Below, piece after piece: positions 33,595-42,134 of a stretch of DNA of 64,000 nt. The notes below the pieces were generated by a model. That model saw nothing but the letters and a program-made list of their open reading frames with translations, did no database searches and was not told the DNA's origin. The translations under genes were made by a program, and so were the position numbers. Where the stretch lies: NCBI RefSeq assembly GCF_014652415.1, contig NZ_BMYT01000002.1, positions 434,001 through 498,000 of the forward strand, given 5' to 3'. Positions within the stretch are counted from its first letter, which is position 1. Each line of letters begins with the position of its first letter. Origin of the DNA: Affinundibacterium macrobrachii. Its GTDB lineage: Bacteria; Pseudomonadota; Gammaproteobacteria; Burkholderiales; Burkholderiaceae_D.

Positions 33595-35037
33595 ATGCAA
33601 AAGCCATTACATAAAATCCGTGAATTGCGTGATCTTTTGAACGAAGGTTTGTTGAGCGAACAGGAATTCACGCAAAGAAAAAACGCGATTCTCGATACGG
33701 AATTTGGTCCGAACGGCAGCCTTGCTGCTAGTCGCAGCGGCAATCTCGGCGCCAGTCTTGGTGTTAGTGCGTCGCCGTTTGAATCACTCGATGGAACCGA
33801 TCTCGGTTTTATCGCAGGCCAAGAGATAGGTGCGCAAGCGAAGCGTTACCAATTGGAACGTCTATTAGGCCAAGGTGGAATGGGACAAGTTTGGCAGGTC
33901 AGTGATCTAGCGACCCAAGCTGCAATTGGCCATAGTGAAAAACTCGCCATCAAAATCTTGCCACCACATTTCACCCAAAGTGCGCTGCATACGCGTTTAT
34001 TAATTGAAGAAGCTTCGCTAGTACGTAAGTTAGCGCATGAGCATATTGTGCGCGTGTATGACTGGGCGCGTGATCCTGCCACCAATAGCTATTTCATTAT
34101 GATGGAATACTTGGATGGCCAAGATTTTGATCGCTATTTGGCGCAGCATCAACGTTGTGAATGGCAACAAGCTTTACGGATGTTGTTGCCGGTTGCGCAA
34201 GCCTTGCAATATGCGTGGGAAAAACACAAATTGGTGCATCGTGATTTGAAACCGAGTAATTTATTTTTGACCAAAGATGGTCAGGTGAAATTGCTTGATT
34301 TTGGTATCTCTGCTCGGCTTCGTACCCAAACGAGTGCTGGACTCAGTACTCCGGGCTTTGCATCAGTGCGTTCACCGCATGCCGGTACTGCAGGTTATCG
34401 TGCGCCGGAAGCTGATATGTCAGCGCATGCTGATTCACCAGTATCGCCATATACGCCAGCATTGGATGTGTATGCGATGGCGATCATGATTTATCAAATG
34501 TTGGAAGGGCGGTTGCCGTTTGGTGAGTATCGACAAACCCAACAACAGGCACAAAAACCGTTGGGTATCAATCAAGCACAATGGTTGGTTTTGCAAAGCG
34601 GTTTTGCAATTGATACCAAACAACGACCAGCAACCGCTTTAGCGCTTTTGGCTGCCTTAATAAAAGCCGGACAACAAAGTAATCCGCCCGAGCTCTCGGC
34701 CTCTGTCGAGCAACATCAAAGCATGTCACCTTTTGAGAGCGCCGCGCAGCAACGTGCTGAGCAAAGACGACAACGCAAAGAGCTAGAACAGCAAAGACGT
34801 CAGCAAGCCTCTGCCGCATTGCATGCACTTGTGGAAAAACAAAAACGTTTGCGTGACTTAGAACAGCTAGAGCGAGAAACTGAGCGCCAAAATAAGGCGG
34901 CAGAGTTACGCTTATTACAGCAAGCTCAGCACGCCAAGACCAAAAGCCATGACACCGTCCAAGTGAGTAATATCAGTTGGGAAGAAGCGCAGCGTTATTT
35001 GGCTGCGTTAAGCAAAGAACGTGGCCTGCCGTTTTGA
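33595..35037 (+). CDS. SHOCT-domain Ser/Thr protein kinase
   Basis: From the ATG at 33595 the protein has 480 residues. It starts with a SHOCT-like motif (LRDLLNEGLLSEQEFTQRK, about 10-28), then a Hanks-type kinase. Visible kinase elements are the glycine loop LLGQGGMGQVWQV (about 90), the lysine AIKILPP, HRDLKPSN (about 215), the metal loop LLDFGIS (about 235), an activation segment ending AGYRAPEA, and DVYAMAIMIYQMLEG. All catalytic residues seem intact. The C terminus is a Gln/Arg-rich coiled coil (about 380-460) with no membrane segment, unlike PknB. The coiled coil could pair with that of the upstream scaffold protein. The frame opens at a TTG at 33568. It forms a unit with the FHA gene and the SPFH-like gene. 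Confidence 0.9.
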   Translation: MQKPLHKIRELRDLLNEGLLSEQEFTQRKNAILDTEFGPNGSLAASRSGNLGASLGVSASPFESLDGTDLGFIAGQEIGAQAKRYQLERLLGQGGMGQVWQVSDLATQAAIGHSEKLAIKILPPHFTQSALHTRLLIEEASLVRKLAHEHIVRVYDWARDPATNSYFIMMEYLDGQDFDRYLAQHQRCEWQQALRMLLPVAQALQYAWEKHKLVHRDLKPSNLFLTKDGQVKLLDFGISARLRTQTSAGLSTPGFASVRSPHAGTAGYRAPEADMSAHADSPVSPYTPALDVYAMAIMIYQMLEGRLPFGEYRQTQQQAQKPLGINQAQWLVLQSGFAIDTKQRPATALALLAALIKAGQQSNPPELSASVEQHQSMSPFESAAQQRAEQRRQRKELEQQRRQQASAALHALVEKQKRLRDLEQLERETERQNKAAELRLLQQAQHAKTKSHDTVQVSNISWEEAQRYLAALSKERGLPF

Positions 35038-35088
35038 GCTTCGCGCTTGTCGAGCACAATACTAAAATCAGTTTGAAGTAGCCGCTGC

Positions 35089-35583
35089 TTAAGTATGCGT
35101 CGATGTTGCATCCACATTGCTGTCCGCATCAGAAATTAGGTCGTTTTGCTCAAAGGGATTTTGTCGTAAGGCTGTGATTAGGATATTCAGAGAGTCTTCT
35201 AATTGCGCATGTTTGTCCTGCGGAATTAGATTAAATACTTGCGCCGCATGATTGTTCAGTGCGCTTTCTAATTTTTCGGCACGCACCCGGCCGAGTGGCG
35301 TCAAACTCAGATTGACGCTGCGTTTGTCGAGTTCACTCGGCAATTTTGACACGACACCATCACCGACTAGTGCGTCGACCGCTCGGCTAATCCATGCTTT
35401 GTCCAAGGATAATCGTTCGGCTAAAGCTTGCTGTGTAATTCCATCGACACGCAATAATTCAGTAAGCACATGGCATTGCACATTCGAAGCCCCATCGACA
35501 CATGCCGTTTGCGCGCGTTGAGAACGTACAAACAGACGACTGACTTCTCTAACTAAGGAGCCGGAATTGGATGGTGTGAGCAT
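35089..35583 (-). CDS. MarR-family transcription regulator
   Basis: This 164-residue winged-helix regulator has the recognition region ITQQALAERLSLDKAWISRA and the wing SELDKRSVNLSLTPLGR, typical of MarR repressors that release DNA on binding small phenolic or oxidising ligands. The perfect inverted repeat at 35638-35674, 55-90 bases upstream of its ATG, is a good autoregulation site. It is convergent with the kinase gene and lies downstream of the DUF1501 gene on the same strand. The regulated targets beyond itself are unknown. Confidence 0.88.
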   Translation of the reverse strand: MLTPSNSGSLVREVSRLFVRSQRAQTACVDGASNVQCHVLTELLRVDGITQQALAERLSLDKAWISRAVDALVGDGVVSKLPSELDKRSVNLSLTPLGRVRAEKLESALNNHAAQVFNLIPQDKHAQLEDSLNILITALRQNPFEQNDLISDADSNVDATSTHT

Positions 35584-35637
35584 AGGAGATGGCGGAATCG
35601 AGTGGGTAGAGCTATTCGGAAGCGCACATCATAGGAA

Positions 35638-35674
35638 ATCGCCATTTAGTTGTCAATAACAACTAAATGGCGAT
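35638..35674. promoter_or_regulatory. 16-bp inverted repeat, probable MarR operator
   Basis: ATCGCCATTTAGTTGT and ACAACTAAATGGCGAT flank a 5-base centre (CAATA). The inner TAGTTGT..ACAACTA part looks like known MarR-type operators. It lies upstream of the marR gene and directly after the DUF1501 stop, so it could also act as that gene's transcript end. Confidence 0.65.
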
Positions 35675-35686
35675 ATTTGCATTTGT

Positions 35687-37087
35687 CTACAGAAAGCCTA
35701 AGCTTCTACTGTTAGTGTCAAAGTTACGCAGGTTCGGTAACAAGTCAATTAACGCAGAATCAGTGATGCCCAACCACTTGCCTAGTGTTGCTGCATATTG
35801 TTCGACTGAAGTCGTTGGTAACAAGCGCCCTTGACCGACATCGTCTTCGCCATTGTTCGCGACTAGCGGTGCAGTGCCATACAAGCTGCCGCCTTTGACC
35901 GCGCCACCCAACATAAAATGCATACTGCCCCAACCGTGATCACTGCCATCATTATTGCCAGTGAGGGTGCGGCCGAAATCGGAAGCGGTGAACGCAGTGA
36001 CGGAATTGGCGACACCTAATTCGACAGTTGCGTTGTAGAAGGCGGCGAGTGCATCTGCTACCGTTTTTAGTAAGATCGGATGTTCCGTGAGTAAACCATC
36101 ATGGGTGTCGAATCCACCTAGCGAAACAAAAAACACCTGTCTTTTTGCGCTCAGTGCTGAAGCGGATGCAATCATGCGTGCAACCATCTTAAGTTGCGAT
36201 GCCAAGCGATTATCTGCGGGAAACGGCGTCGTGATGGGTGGCGCAGAGGCGAGTGCTGCGCTTAGCACTTGATCTGCTTCGATCGAGCGGGTACTGACCC
36301 GATTGTATTCATGTTCAAACAAATGGGTTCGACTTTGCGTGACGATTTGGCGTAGCGCGTCGGAGCAGGCGCTTGAACCAAATAGTGGTGTACTTAAGCC
36401 ATTTAATGGAACCGATCCATTACTGGTAACTTGGTACTGCACCGCCTGTTTGCCCGATAAAAAGACCGCATTTCCCGAGACATTCACGCAAGTGAAGGTG
36501 GCTTTGCCATTGCCACTGACGAATAAGTCACCCATTCTGCCGCCCCAACCAGATACCGCACCCTCAGGTGAAGATGACTGCCAAATCGATTGTTGATCGT
36601 TGTGCGAGAATAGCTTAGGCGGTAGTGCTACCGACTTGTTTGTGTACTGCGTTTTGCTGGTTGGCTGCACTAGGCTACCAACGTTCAGTAGAGCACCAAG
36701 TTTACCGCTGTCGAACAAGGGCAGTATAGGGGCAAGCTCTGGTGCTAGCGCGTATTGGCGTTGCACACCATTTCTATCGATCAATGCTTGCGATGACTTG
36801 AGTGCAGTGGCGTGCAAGCGATCACGCGCATAAGCAAGATTTGGTCGTAAACTTTGGTAAGCATTGTAGCTTTGGCTGTCATATGGCACCAGCGTATTGG
36901 CATAGTCATTGCCGCCATATAAGAAGACGCATACGATCGCTTTATAGTCCTGCGCATTGGCGGCAGAAGCCTCCGCCATGGTAGCGAGATTCACCGCCCA
37001 CGGTGTTGCCACCCCCGCTAGCGACAAGGCACCAACGCGTTGTAAAAAAGCGCGACGAGAAGGATTGGTTTCAGATGGATGATTCAT
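35687..37087 (-). CDS. DUF1501 protein with Tat signal
   Basis: This 466-residue protein starts with a twin-arginine signal (PSRRAFLQRVGALSLAG) and has the alkaline-phosphatase-like DUF1501 features FLYGGNDYANTLVP, FFVSLGGFDTHDG, FTASDFGRTLTGNNDGSDHG and HFMLGGAVKGG. DUF1501 proteins are exported folded and are nearly always paired with a DUF1800 protein, as here (28-base gap, same strand). Their reaction is not established; sulfatase or phosphatase-like chemistry is suggested by the fold. It is the second gene of the pair, followed by the MarR regulator. Confidence 0.92.
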   Translation of the reverse strand: MNHPSETNPSRRAFLQRVGALSLAGVATPWAVNLATMAEASAANAQDYKAIVCVFLYGGNDYANTLVPYDSQSYNAYQSLRPNLAYARDRLHATALKSSQALIDRNGVQRQYALAPELAPILPLFDSGKLGALLNVGSLVQPTSKTQYTNKSVALPPKLFSHNDQQSIWQSSSPEGAVSGWGGRMGDLFVSGNGKATFTCVNVSGNAVFLSGKQAVQYQVTSNGSVPLNGLSTPLFGSSACSDALRQIVTQSRTHLFEHEYNRVSTRSIEADQVLSAALASAPPITTPFPADNRLASQLKMVARMIASASALSAKRQVFFVSLGGFDTHDGLLTEHPILLKTVADALAAFYNATVELGVANSVTAFTASDFGRTLTGNNDGSDHGWGSMHFMLGGAVKGGSLYGTAPLVANNGEDDVGQGRLLPTTSVEQYAATLGKWLGITDSALIDLLPNLRNFDTNSRSLGFL

Positions 37088-37115
37088 GATGATCTTTCCT
37101 TAAACGTAGGCAGAA

Positions 37116-38909
37116 TTATTTCAGGACGATAAATTCGGGTGATGCAAGCACTAGCAACAGCGCGGCATAGATGCGCTGATACTTGCTACGGTCGGCATTG
37201 TTGGTTCCGATCGAAATGCTGGCGATAGCATTTTGTATGGTTTGCACCGTGCTTGTGCTCAATTGTTCGGCAGCCAAAAGTAGATTGATTTCGGCAACTA
37301 AAGCCGCTGGCTTATCTGCCAGAGCTAACAAGCTGCTGTAATCCGCTTGCAAGTCATTACCGCCACGACTGCCATCAATGATGTCTTGCATAAAATTGAC
37401 ATAGCCAACTACCGAAGATTCGCTGACCATTTGCATTTCAGGTGCGCTTAAAGAAGCAGCCGCGATACTGGTATTCGGCGGTACATAGCCAGGGCGATAA
37501 AAATTAAATACGCTGGGCGAACGTAGTGGACTCTGTCCGAGCTTGGTTCCCGCATCGCTGGTATCGCCAATGCGCCATAGATCGGATGGCGAATTGGCGT
37601 TGAAAGCACGTGCCCATGCCAAGAAGCGTTGCAGTGGCTCACGTACTTTGCCGAAGTAAGGCAACTGAGTATTGTTCAGATTGCGGGCTTCTTCATCTAA
37701 TAAAATGGCTTTGATCACTGCCTTCATATCGCCTTTGGCGTTGAGCCCGTTAGCTTGCCCATTATGATTAAATACCGCTGCTACGCGAGCCACATAGGCA
37801 GGACTTGGATTGCTGGTGACGAGCTTTTGTATTAGTTGTTTGGCGATGAATGGCGCCACATTGGGATGCGCGAAAATAATATCCAGACTACGACTTAAGG
37901 CTTCTTCGCCGCTAATGCCAGCCGGAATGGTTTGTCCCAAAAAACTGGATGCGCCGGTTTCATGTTTATTCGGATATTGACGCAAAGGACGGCGGTGATA
38001 ATCGGGTGTTGAGGTGTTCCCGCCAGTGAGATCGAAATCCCAACCAGTGAAGACGCGCGCTAAACCAGTGATGTCTTCTAAGCCATAACTTTCGACGGCG
38101 ACCCCATTCTGGGTTGCCAGACTGCCGTCTTGATTTAAGTTGACTAAGCCAATACTAAATAATTGCATTAATTCACGCGCATAGTTTTCGTCGGGTAAAG
38201 CGCCTGTGACGGGGTTGTATTTGCTGTTGCCACGATAAGTCAGATACAGACTCATCGCCGTGTTGGTCGAAATCTTTTGTAATAAATCGCGATAATTACC
38301 GAAGCAATTCGCTTCCAATAAATCGAGATAATTCGCCGCCGCAAAAGCTTTCCAGCCACCGCCATTGACCAAGCCTTCTATGCTCACCACTAAAATTTCG
38401 GATAGGGCAAAACAGATGCGTTGACGTAAAGTATCGGGAGAACTAATGAGTTTTTTCCAAGCGCATGAATCAAAACCGGCTTGCGAGTTGCGATACTCGC
38501 TACTATCCATGCCTTTTGAGCGTAACCAATCCCAACGACTTTGGCTGGCGGGCATCGCCATTTGTTGGTCTATCCATCCACTGTAGCCGAGCGCTTGAAC
38601 ACGCGCGATTTCCGCACGATTTGCGCCCATCGCAGCTTGCATCAAGAAACGAGCCGCCGCTGCATCGCTGATGGCGGTGGGAACGACCGTTGCGCTACTG
38701 GTGCTGTTGCTATTGTTGCCAACAGGCGGCGTCGCTGAAGTTTCGGTCGATCCTACTTTACCGTCGCCACCGCAAGCTGTGGCTAGCGCCGCGGCGCTGC
38801 TGGTCGCCACTATGTTGCGAATGAAGCTGTTATCGGTGTTAGTCGAGCTATGTGACGGAGTTTGAGATTCAGTGCTGGTCTCTTGTTGGGTTTTTTCATC
38901 AATGAGCAT
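37116..38909 (-). CDS. DUF1800 protein
   Basis: This 597-residue protein has the DUF1800 features RFLMQAAMGANRAEIARV, WIDQQM, QRICFALSEILVVS, DENYARELMQLFSIGLVNL, GLARVFTGWDF and FYRPGYVPPN. The N terminus is Ser/Thr-rich, then SSAAALATACGG, a possible but weak lipoprotein-like site without a strong hydrophobic core. Export is expected by analogy with relatives but is not clear from this N terminus. It is the first gene of a two-gene unit with DUF1501. Function is unknown; such pairs are frequent in aquatic bacteria. Confidence 0.92.
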   Translation of the reverse strand: MLIDEKTQQETSTESQTPSHSSTNTDNSFIRNIVATSSAAALATACGGDGKVGSTETSATPPVGNNSNSTSSATVVPTAISDAAAARFLMQAAMGANRAEIARVQALGYSGWIDQQMAMPASQSRWDWLRSKGMDSSEYRNSQAGFDSCAWKKLISSPDTLRQRICFALSEILVVSIEGLVNGGGWKAFAAANYLDLLEANCFGNYRDLLQKISTNTAMSLYLTYRGNSKYNPVTGALPDENYARELMQLFSIGLVNLNQDGSLATQNGVAVESYGLEDITGLARVFTGWDFDLTGGNTSTPDYHRRPLRQYPNKHETGASSFLGQTIPAGISGEEALSRSLDIIFAHPNVAPFIAKQLIQKLVTSNPSPAYVARVAAVFNHNGQANGLNAKGDMKAVIKAILLDEEARNLNNTQLPYFGKVREPLQRFLAWARAFNANSPSDLWRIGDTSDAGTKLGQSPLRSPSVFNFYRPGYVPPNTSIAAASLSAPEMQMVSESSVVGYVNFMQDIIDGSRGGNDLQADYSSLLALADKPAALVAEINLLLAAEQLSTSTVQTIQNAIASISIGTNNADRSKYQRIYAALLLVLASPEFIVLK

Positions 38910-39278
38910 GTCGCGCCTCGCTGGAAAGTACAGGTAGGTAACTACCGAAGAAATCCCAGAGTAGTGAGCATGGCAGGAGTCGGCAAGAGTCGCTTCGTAA
39001 GCAAATGTGAGCGATGCAAATAGTGATTAACGCGTCATTTGCTAGTCAAAATGACGATGAATACCGAGCTAAAAGTGTAGAAAGAGTGCAGATTCTGTTA
39101 CATCTCTTGCGCAAAAACACAATTGCGCGCGGCCATTTCATATGTATTTGGCAAATTATCTTGTTTGTTCGTATAGATAAAATAAATGTTCGTGCAATGC
39201 TTTGATACAAGCTTTTGCCCAAGATTAAGGTATCCTTGCCAACTTCAGAAAAAAGCAAAGCAATTTGAATCAAACCGC
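38910..39278. other. divergent intergenic region
   Basis: This gap of about 370 bases lies between DUF1800 (minus) and the unknown membrane protein (plus). A hairpin CGTCATTT/AAATGACG lies at 39033-39056. Short open frames overlapping the region have no coding character, and nothing else is visible. Confidence 0.4.
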
Positions 39279-40133
39279 ATGAAGTTGTACACAGAATCAA
39301 GAGAGCGCGAGCTAGAAGAACAAGGTGTTATTCATATCGAGTTGCGGATCAGACCACGTCGTCTGATCGCGATTTTGCTTGTGCTGGCGATGCATGGCTT
39401 GTTTTTCTATTTACTTTTGAAGATTCGCGCGGATATTCAAAGCGGCAAGCCAGTCAGCGGTCCCATGGTCTTCATTATGGAAAAAGTGAAGCAAGTGCAA
39501 AAGGGCGAGCCAGAGCCGAAGAAAGTGGCAGCTAAATCAGCACCGACAAAGAACACGACAGCGAAAAAGACCATCATTAGTCCGCCTAATCCCGATGGGA
39601 TTATCGACCCCAATTTGCCAGCAGAGCCACCGAAGAAGTATGAAGATGCGGTGCCTGATATGGCAGCAATGTTGAATGCGGCACGTGAACGCCGACAAAA
39701 GGCAGAAGCCGCCGCTGCAGCCGAAAATCGTGCTGCCGAGCAAGGCCAACGTGGTTTGAGTCCACAACAAATCGCGGAAGCCAATGTAAGACGCAGTATG
39801 CAACAAGCCAGTGGGCAAGATGGTACCAATGGTGTGTTTCAAATTGTGAGTAAGAGCGTGAGAGTTGGCACCTTCACTTTCCGCGGTTGGAAAGTAAATA
39901 GCAATGGTTGGAAGCAAACCATCGAAGTTGATGCAGGTGTTGGTGGCAATCTTGATCTTGCGATGGTGCGTAAGATGATAGAAATCATTCGTACCCACTA
40001 CAAAGGCGATTTTCGTTGGGAGTCAAATCGCCTCGGTCGTGTAGTCACTTTGTCTGCACGAGTCGAGGACAGCGCTGAGTTGGAAGCTTTTATGCTAGAA
40101 GAGTTTCCAGAATTTGCTAAACCAAAACGTTGA
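39279..40133 (+). CDS. unknown single-pass membrane protein, TonB/TolA-like layout
   Basis: From the ATG at 39279 (MKLYTESRERELEEQG) the protein has 284 residues. The frame is open from 39186 but the extra 31 residues look unrelated. It has one membrane helix near residues 30-50 (LIAILLVLAMHGLFFYLLL). A Lys/Pro/Ala-rich linker follows (about 75-120; APTKNTTAKKT), then an Ala-rich charged helix. The C-terminal globular part (about 190-284) has FTFRGWKVNSNGWKQTIEVD. The layout resembles energy-transducer proteins (short cytosolic tail, one helix, periplasmic linker, small C-terminal domain), but I do not recognise the C-terminal domain. It is single and convergent with the DUF6622-like gene. 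Confidence 0.7.
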   Translation: MKLYTESRERELEEQGVIHIELRIRPRRLIAILLVLAMHGLFFYLLLKIRADIQSGKPVSGPMVFIMEKVKQVQKGEPEPKKVAAKSAPTKNTTAKKTIISPPNPDGIIDPNLPAEPPKKYEDAVPDMAAMLNAARERRQKAEAAAAAENRAAEQGQRGLSPQQIAEANVRRSMQQASGQDGTNGVFQIVSKSVRVGTFTFRGWKVNSNGWKQTIEVDAGVGGNLDLAMVRKMIEIIRTHYKGDFRWESNRLGRVVTLSARVEDSAELEAFMLEEFPEFAKPKR

Positions 40134-40155
40134 GCTACATCGCTAGCGCAAAGTC

Positions 40156-40689
40156 TTAAGACATAGAGGCAGAGACGAGTTGGGCTGGCTGTTGTGCTGC
40201 TTGATGTAACTGGCGTGAGCGCAATAAGCGTAAGGCGCGGCCGAGCAAAACACCACTAAAAATACCAAGCACAGAGCTCAGGCTAAGCACAAAGTTCAGG
40301 TTTTCTTGTAATTGTGGACGTAGCGTTAAACTCACCGTCATCCCATATTTAGTCATAAAAATACCCAGTATTAACATCAATGGCAGCCAACTTCCTGTCA
40401 CTACAAATCGGGCGTTGTGCGGTTTGTAATCGTTCTGACATGCAGGAAATAGTTGGATAAATAACCCACAGCTCAGTACAAGACCGATGCTCCACGCGGC
40501 CAGTGTGATCAATTGCGCGCCTAATTGTTGATAAGTAGCGATCACCGACCAGATCATCATTGCGACTGGTAACAACATCAGACGTGCGGCAGAAACTTCG
40601 CGTGTTTTTGTTTGTAAGTAACCGACGATGCAAAGACCTGTTAACAGTAACCAGACCCAAGTTGGTGTATGTGTAAATAGCTGTGCCAT
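40156..40689 (-). CDS. DUF6622-like membrane protein
   Basis: This 177-residue protein has about five hydrophobic segments: WVWLLLTGLCIVGYL, LMLLPVAMMIWSVIA, LITLAAWSIGLVLSCGLF, WLPLMLILGIFMT and FVLSLSSVLGIFSGVLL. The pattern (FTHTPTWVWLLL at the start, LLPVAMMIWS) matches small membrane proteins of the DUF6622 type common in Burkholderiales. GGATCAACA precedes the ATG. The role is unknown. Confidence 0.7.
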   Translation of the reverse strand: MAQLFTHTPTWVWLLLTGLCIVGYLQTKTREVSAARLMLLPVAMMIWSVIATYQQLGAQLITLAAWSIGLVLSCGLFIQLFPACQNDYKPHNARFVVTGSWLPLMLILGIFMTKYGMTVSLTLRPQLQENLNFVLSLSSVLGIFSGVLLGRALRLLRSRQLHQAAQQPAQLVSASMS

Positions 40690-40916
40690 TGTTGATCCTT
40701 TTATTCGACCGGTTTATTTGGTCATCGTCGTGAATGAGTGACGCTAGTGTGCTTGGTGCAGCGAATAACAGGCTAGCGATTTGCGACGAGTCGTCGCTTA
40801 GTGAGCGTGATTGGTTCTGCCATGTCGCCAAGCGGGTCGCGAGATTTACTGTTGCCGCGACGTATGCCTGCTAAAATACAAATCCTCTTTTTCGCACAAA
40901 CATATAGAGTTAGCTC

Positions 40917-41378
40917 GTGATCAATTTACATCTTGGAAATATCGGACAAATTATTCAACTCGCCATTGCCCCAGTGTTTTTGCTGACTGGTGTTGGCACC
41001 AATTTGACGGTGTTGACCAACCGCTTGGCAAGAATTATCGATCGTTCTAGAGTGTTAGAGGATATGGTTAGCGCGCAAGGCGCAGAAACGCTAAGTCCGA
41101 ATATGCGAATCGAGTTAGATGAGTTATATCAACGCTCGCATTTGATTAACCGTGCAATTACATTAAGCTCGACCTGTGCTTTGCTGATTTGCTTGGTGAT
41201 CGCTGCTTTATTTTTAGGTGATGCACTCGATTTACATTTAGATAAAATTGTTGCCGCTTTGTTTGTGAGCGGAGTATTGGCCTTGATTGGTAGTTTCATT
41301 TACTTTCTACGCGAAATCTTTGTCGCCACCAAAACCTTGCGACGTCAACGTGAGCATGGCGCGCGCTTTTTGCCCTAG
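40917..41378 (+). CDS. DUF2721 membrane protein
   Basis: This 153-residue protein has the DUF2721 N-terminal signature IGQIIQLAIAPVFLLTGVG followed by LTVLTNRLARIIDRSRVLE. Two membrane helices follow near residues 75-130. The start is a GTG at 40917; the next in-frame ATG would cut into the conserved N terminus. The function of the family is unknown. It is divergent from the DUF6622-like gene. Confidence 0.82.
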   Translation: MINLHLGNIGQIIQLAIAPVFLLTGVGTNLTVLTNRLARIIDRSRVLEDMVSAQGAETLSPNMRIELDELYQRSHLINRAITLSSTCALLICLVIAALFLGDALDLHLDKIVAALFVSGVLALIGSFIYFLREIFVATKTLRRQREHGARFLP

Positions 41379-41566
41379 TAGACTCGCTTTGGCTGTGCTT
41401 ATCCGCTCAAAGCGTGCACGAAAAACCACGGCAGCTTACTCATCTTTGTAAAAGCTCGGCATATTCGCCCGATTGCACTTGCTTGCGCTTGAATTTGCGG
41501 CACAATAGGATTTCTCAATTGCATCGAAATCACTATCGCATGTGATCCCCAATTTAGGAGTTGGTG

Positions 41567-42073
41567 ATGATGACTGTGCCTATTATTTTAGATATCGAAG
41601 CGTCTGGTTTTGGATCAGGCAGTTATCCTATCGAAATTGGATTTTCCGGTCGTCATGGCGAAGGTTGGTGTTCGCTGATTCGCCCCGAAGCGGAATGGAC
41701 ACATTGGGATTTAGATGCTGCGCGGGTGCATGGAATTCCGCGTGAAGTGTTGATCGAGCGCGGTAACTCGGTGCAGTTTGTGGCGGAACAACTCAATTTT
41801 TTTCTCGGTGGCCGTACGGTGTATACAGACGGCTGGGGACAAGACTATGTGTGGTTAGCAAATTTATTCGAATCCGCACAAATCGTTCAGAAGTTCACAC
41901 TAGCTGACTTGTATGAAATTATTGATGACGACCAGCTACCCGACTGGAATGCCACCAAGCAGCAAATCATCCAAGAGTTGCGCGTGGCAAGACATCGTGC
42001 CAGTAGCGATGCACGGGTATTACAACTAACTTGGCTAAGAACTTACGATGAAGCTAAAAAACAGACTGTATAA
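41567..42073 (+). CDS. DEDDh-type 3'-5' exonuclease
   Basis: This 168-residue protein is of the DnaQ-like exonuclease fold. Exo I is ILDIEASG (Asp, Glu), exo II lies around VYTDGWGQDYVW (Asp), and exo III is HRASSDARV (His, Asp), so the DEDDh metal-binding residues are all present. AGGAG at 41556-41560 is well placed for the ATG at 41567; the open frame begins with TTG and GTG just before. The substrate could be DNA or RNA. It sits 61 bases before uvrD, but the terminator overlapping its stop separates the two. Confidence 0.85.
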   Translation: MMTVPIILDIEASGFGSGSYPIEIGFSGRHGEGWCSLIRPEAEWTHWDLDAARVHGIPREVLIERGNSVQFVAEQLNFFLGGRTVYTDGWGQDYVWLANLFESAQIVQKFTLADLYEIIDDDQLPDWNATKQQIIQELRVARHRASSDARVLQLTWLRTYDEAKKQTV

Positions 42074-42089
42074 AAAATCAGTCTTTTTT
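42063..42089 (+). terminator. intrinsic terminator overlapping the exonuclease stop codon
   Basis: AGACTG (42063-42068) pairs with CAGTCT (42079-42084) and is followed by a T-run. The stop codon TAA at 42071-42073 lies in the loop, so ribosomes on the last codons could interfere with folding. Confidence 0.75.
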
Positions 42090-42122
42090 CACGTAGTGCG
42101 ATTTTCCAACTAGGCACTCCCG

Positions 42123-42128
42123 TATAAT
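42123..42128 (+). promoter_or_regulatory. uvrD -10 box very close to the start codon
   Basis: A perfect TATAAT ends 6 bases before the uvrD ATG at 42135. A transcript starting about 7 bases downstream of this box would begin at or next to the ATG. No Shine-Dalgarno sequence is present. The -35 element is weak; the box at about 42100-42105 (GATTTT) is only partly similar. Confidence 0.6.
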
Positions 42129-42134
42129 ATCGGG

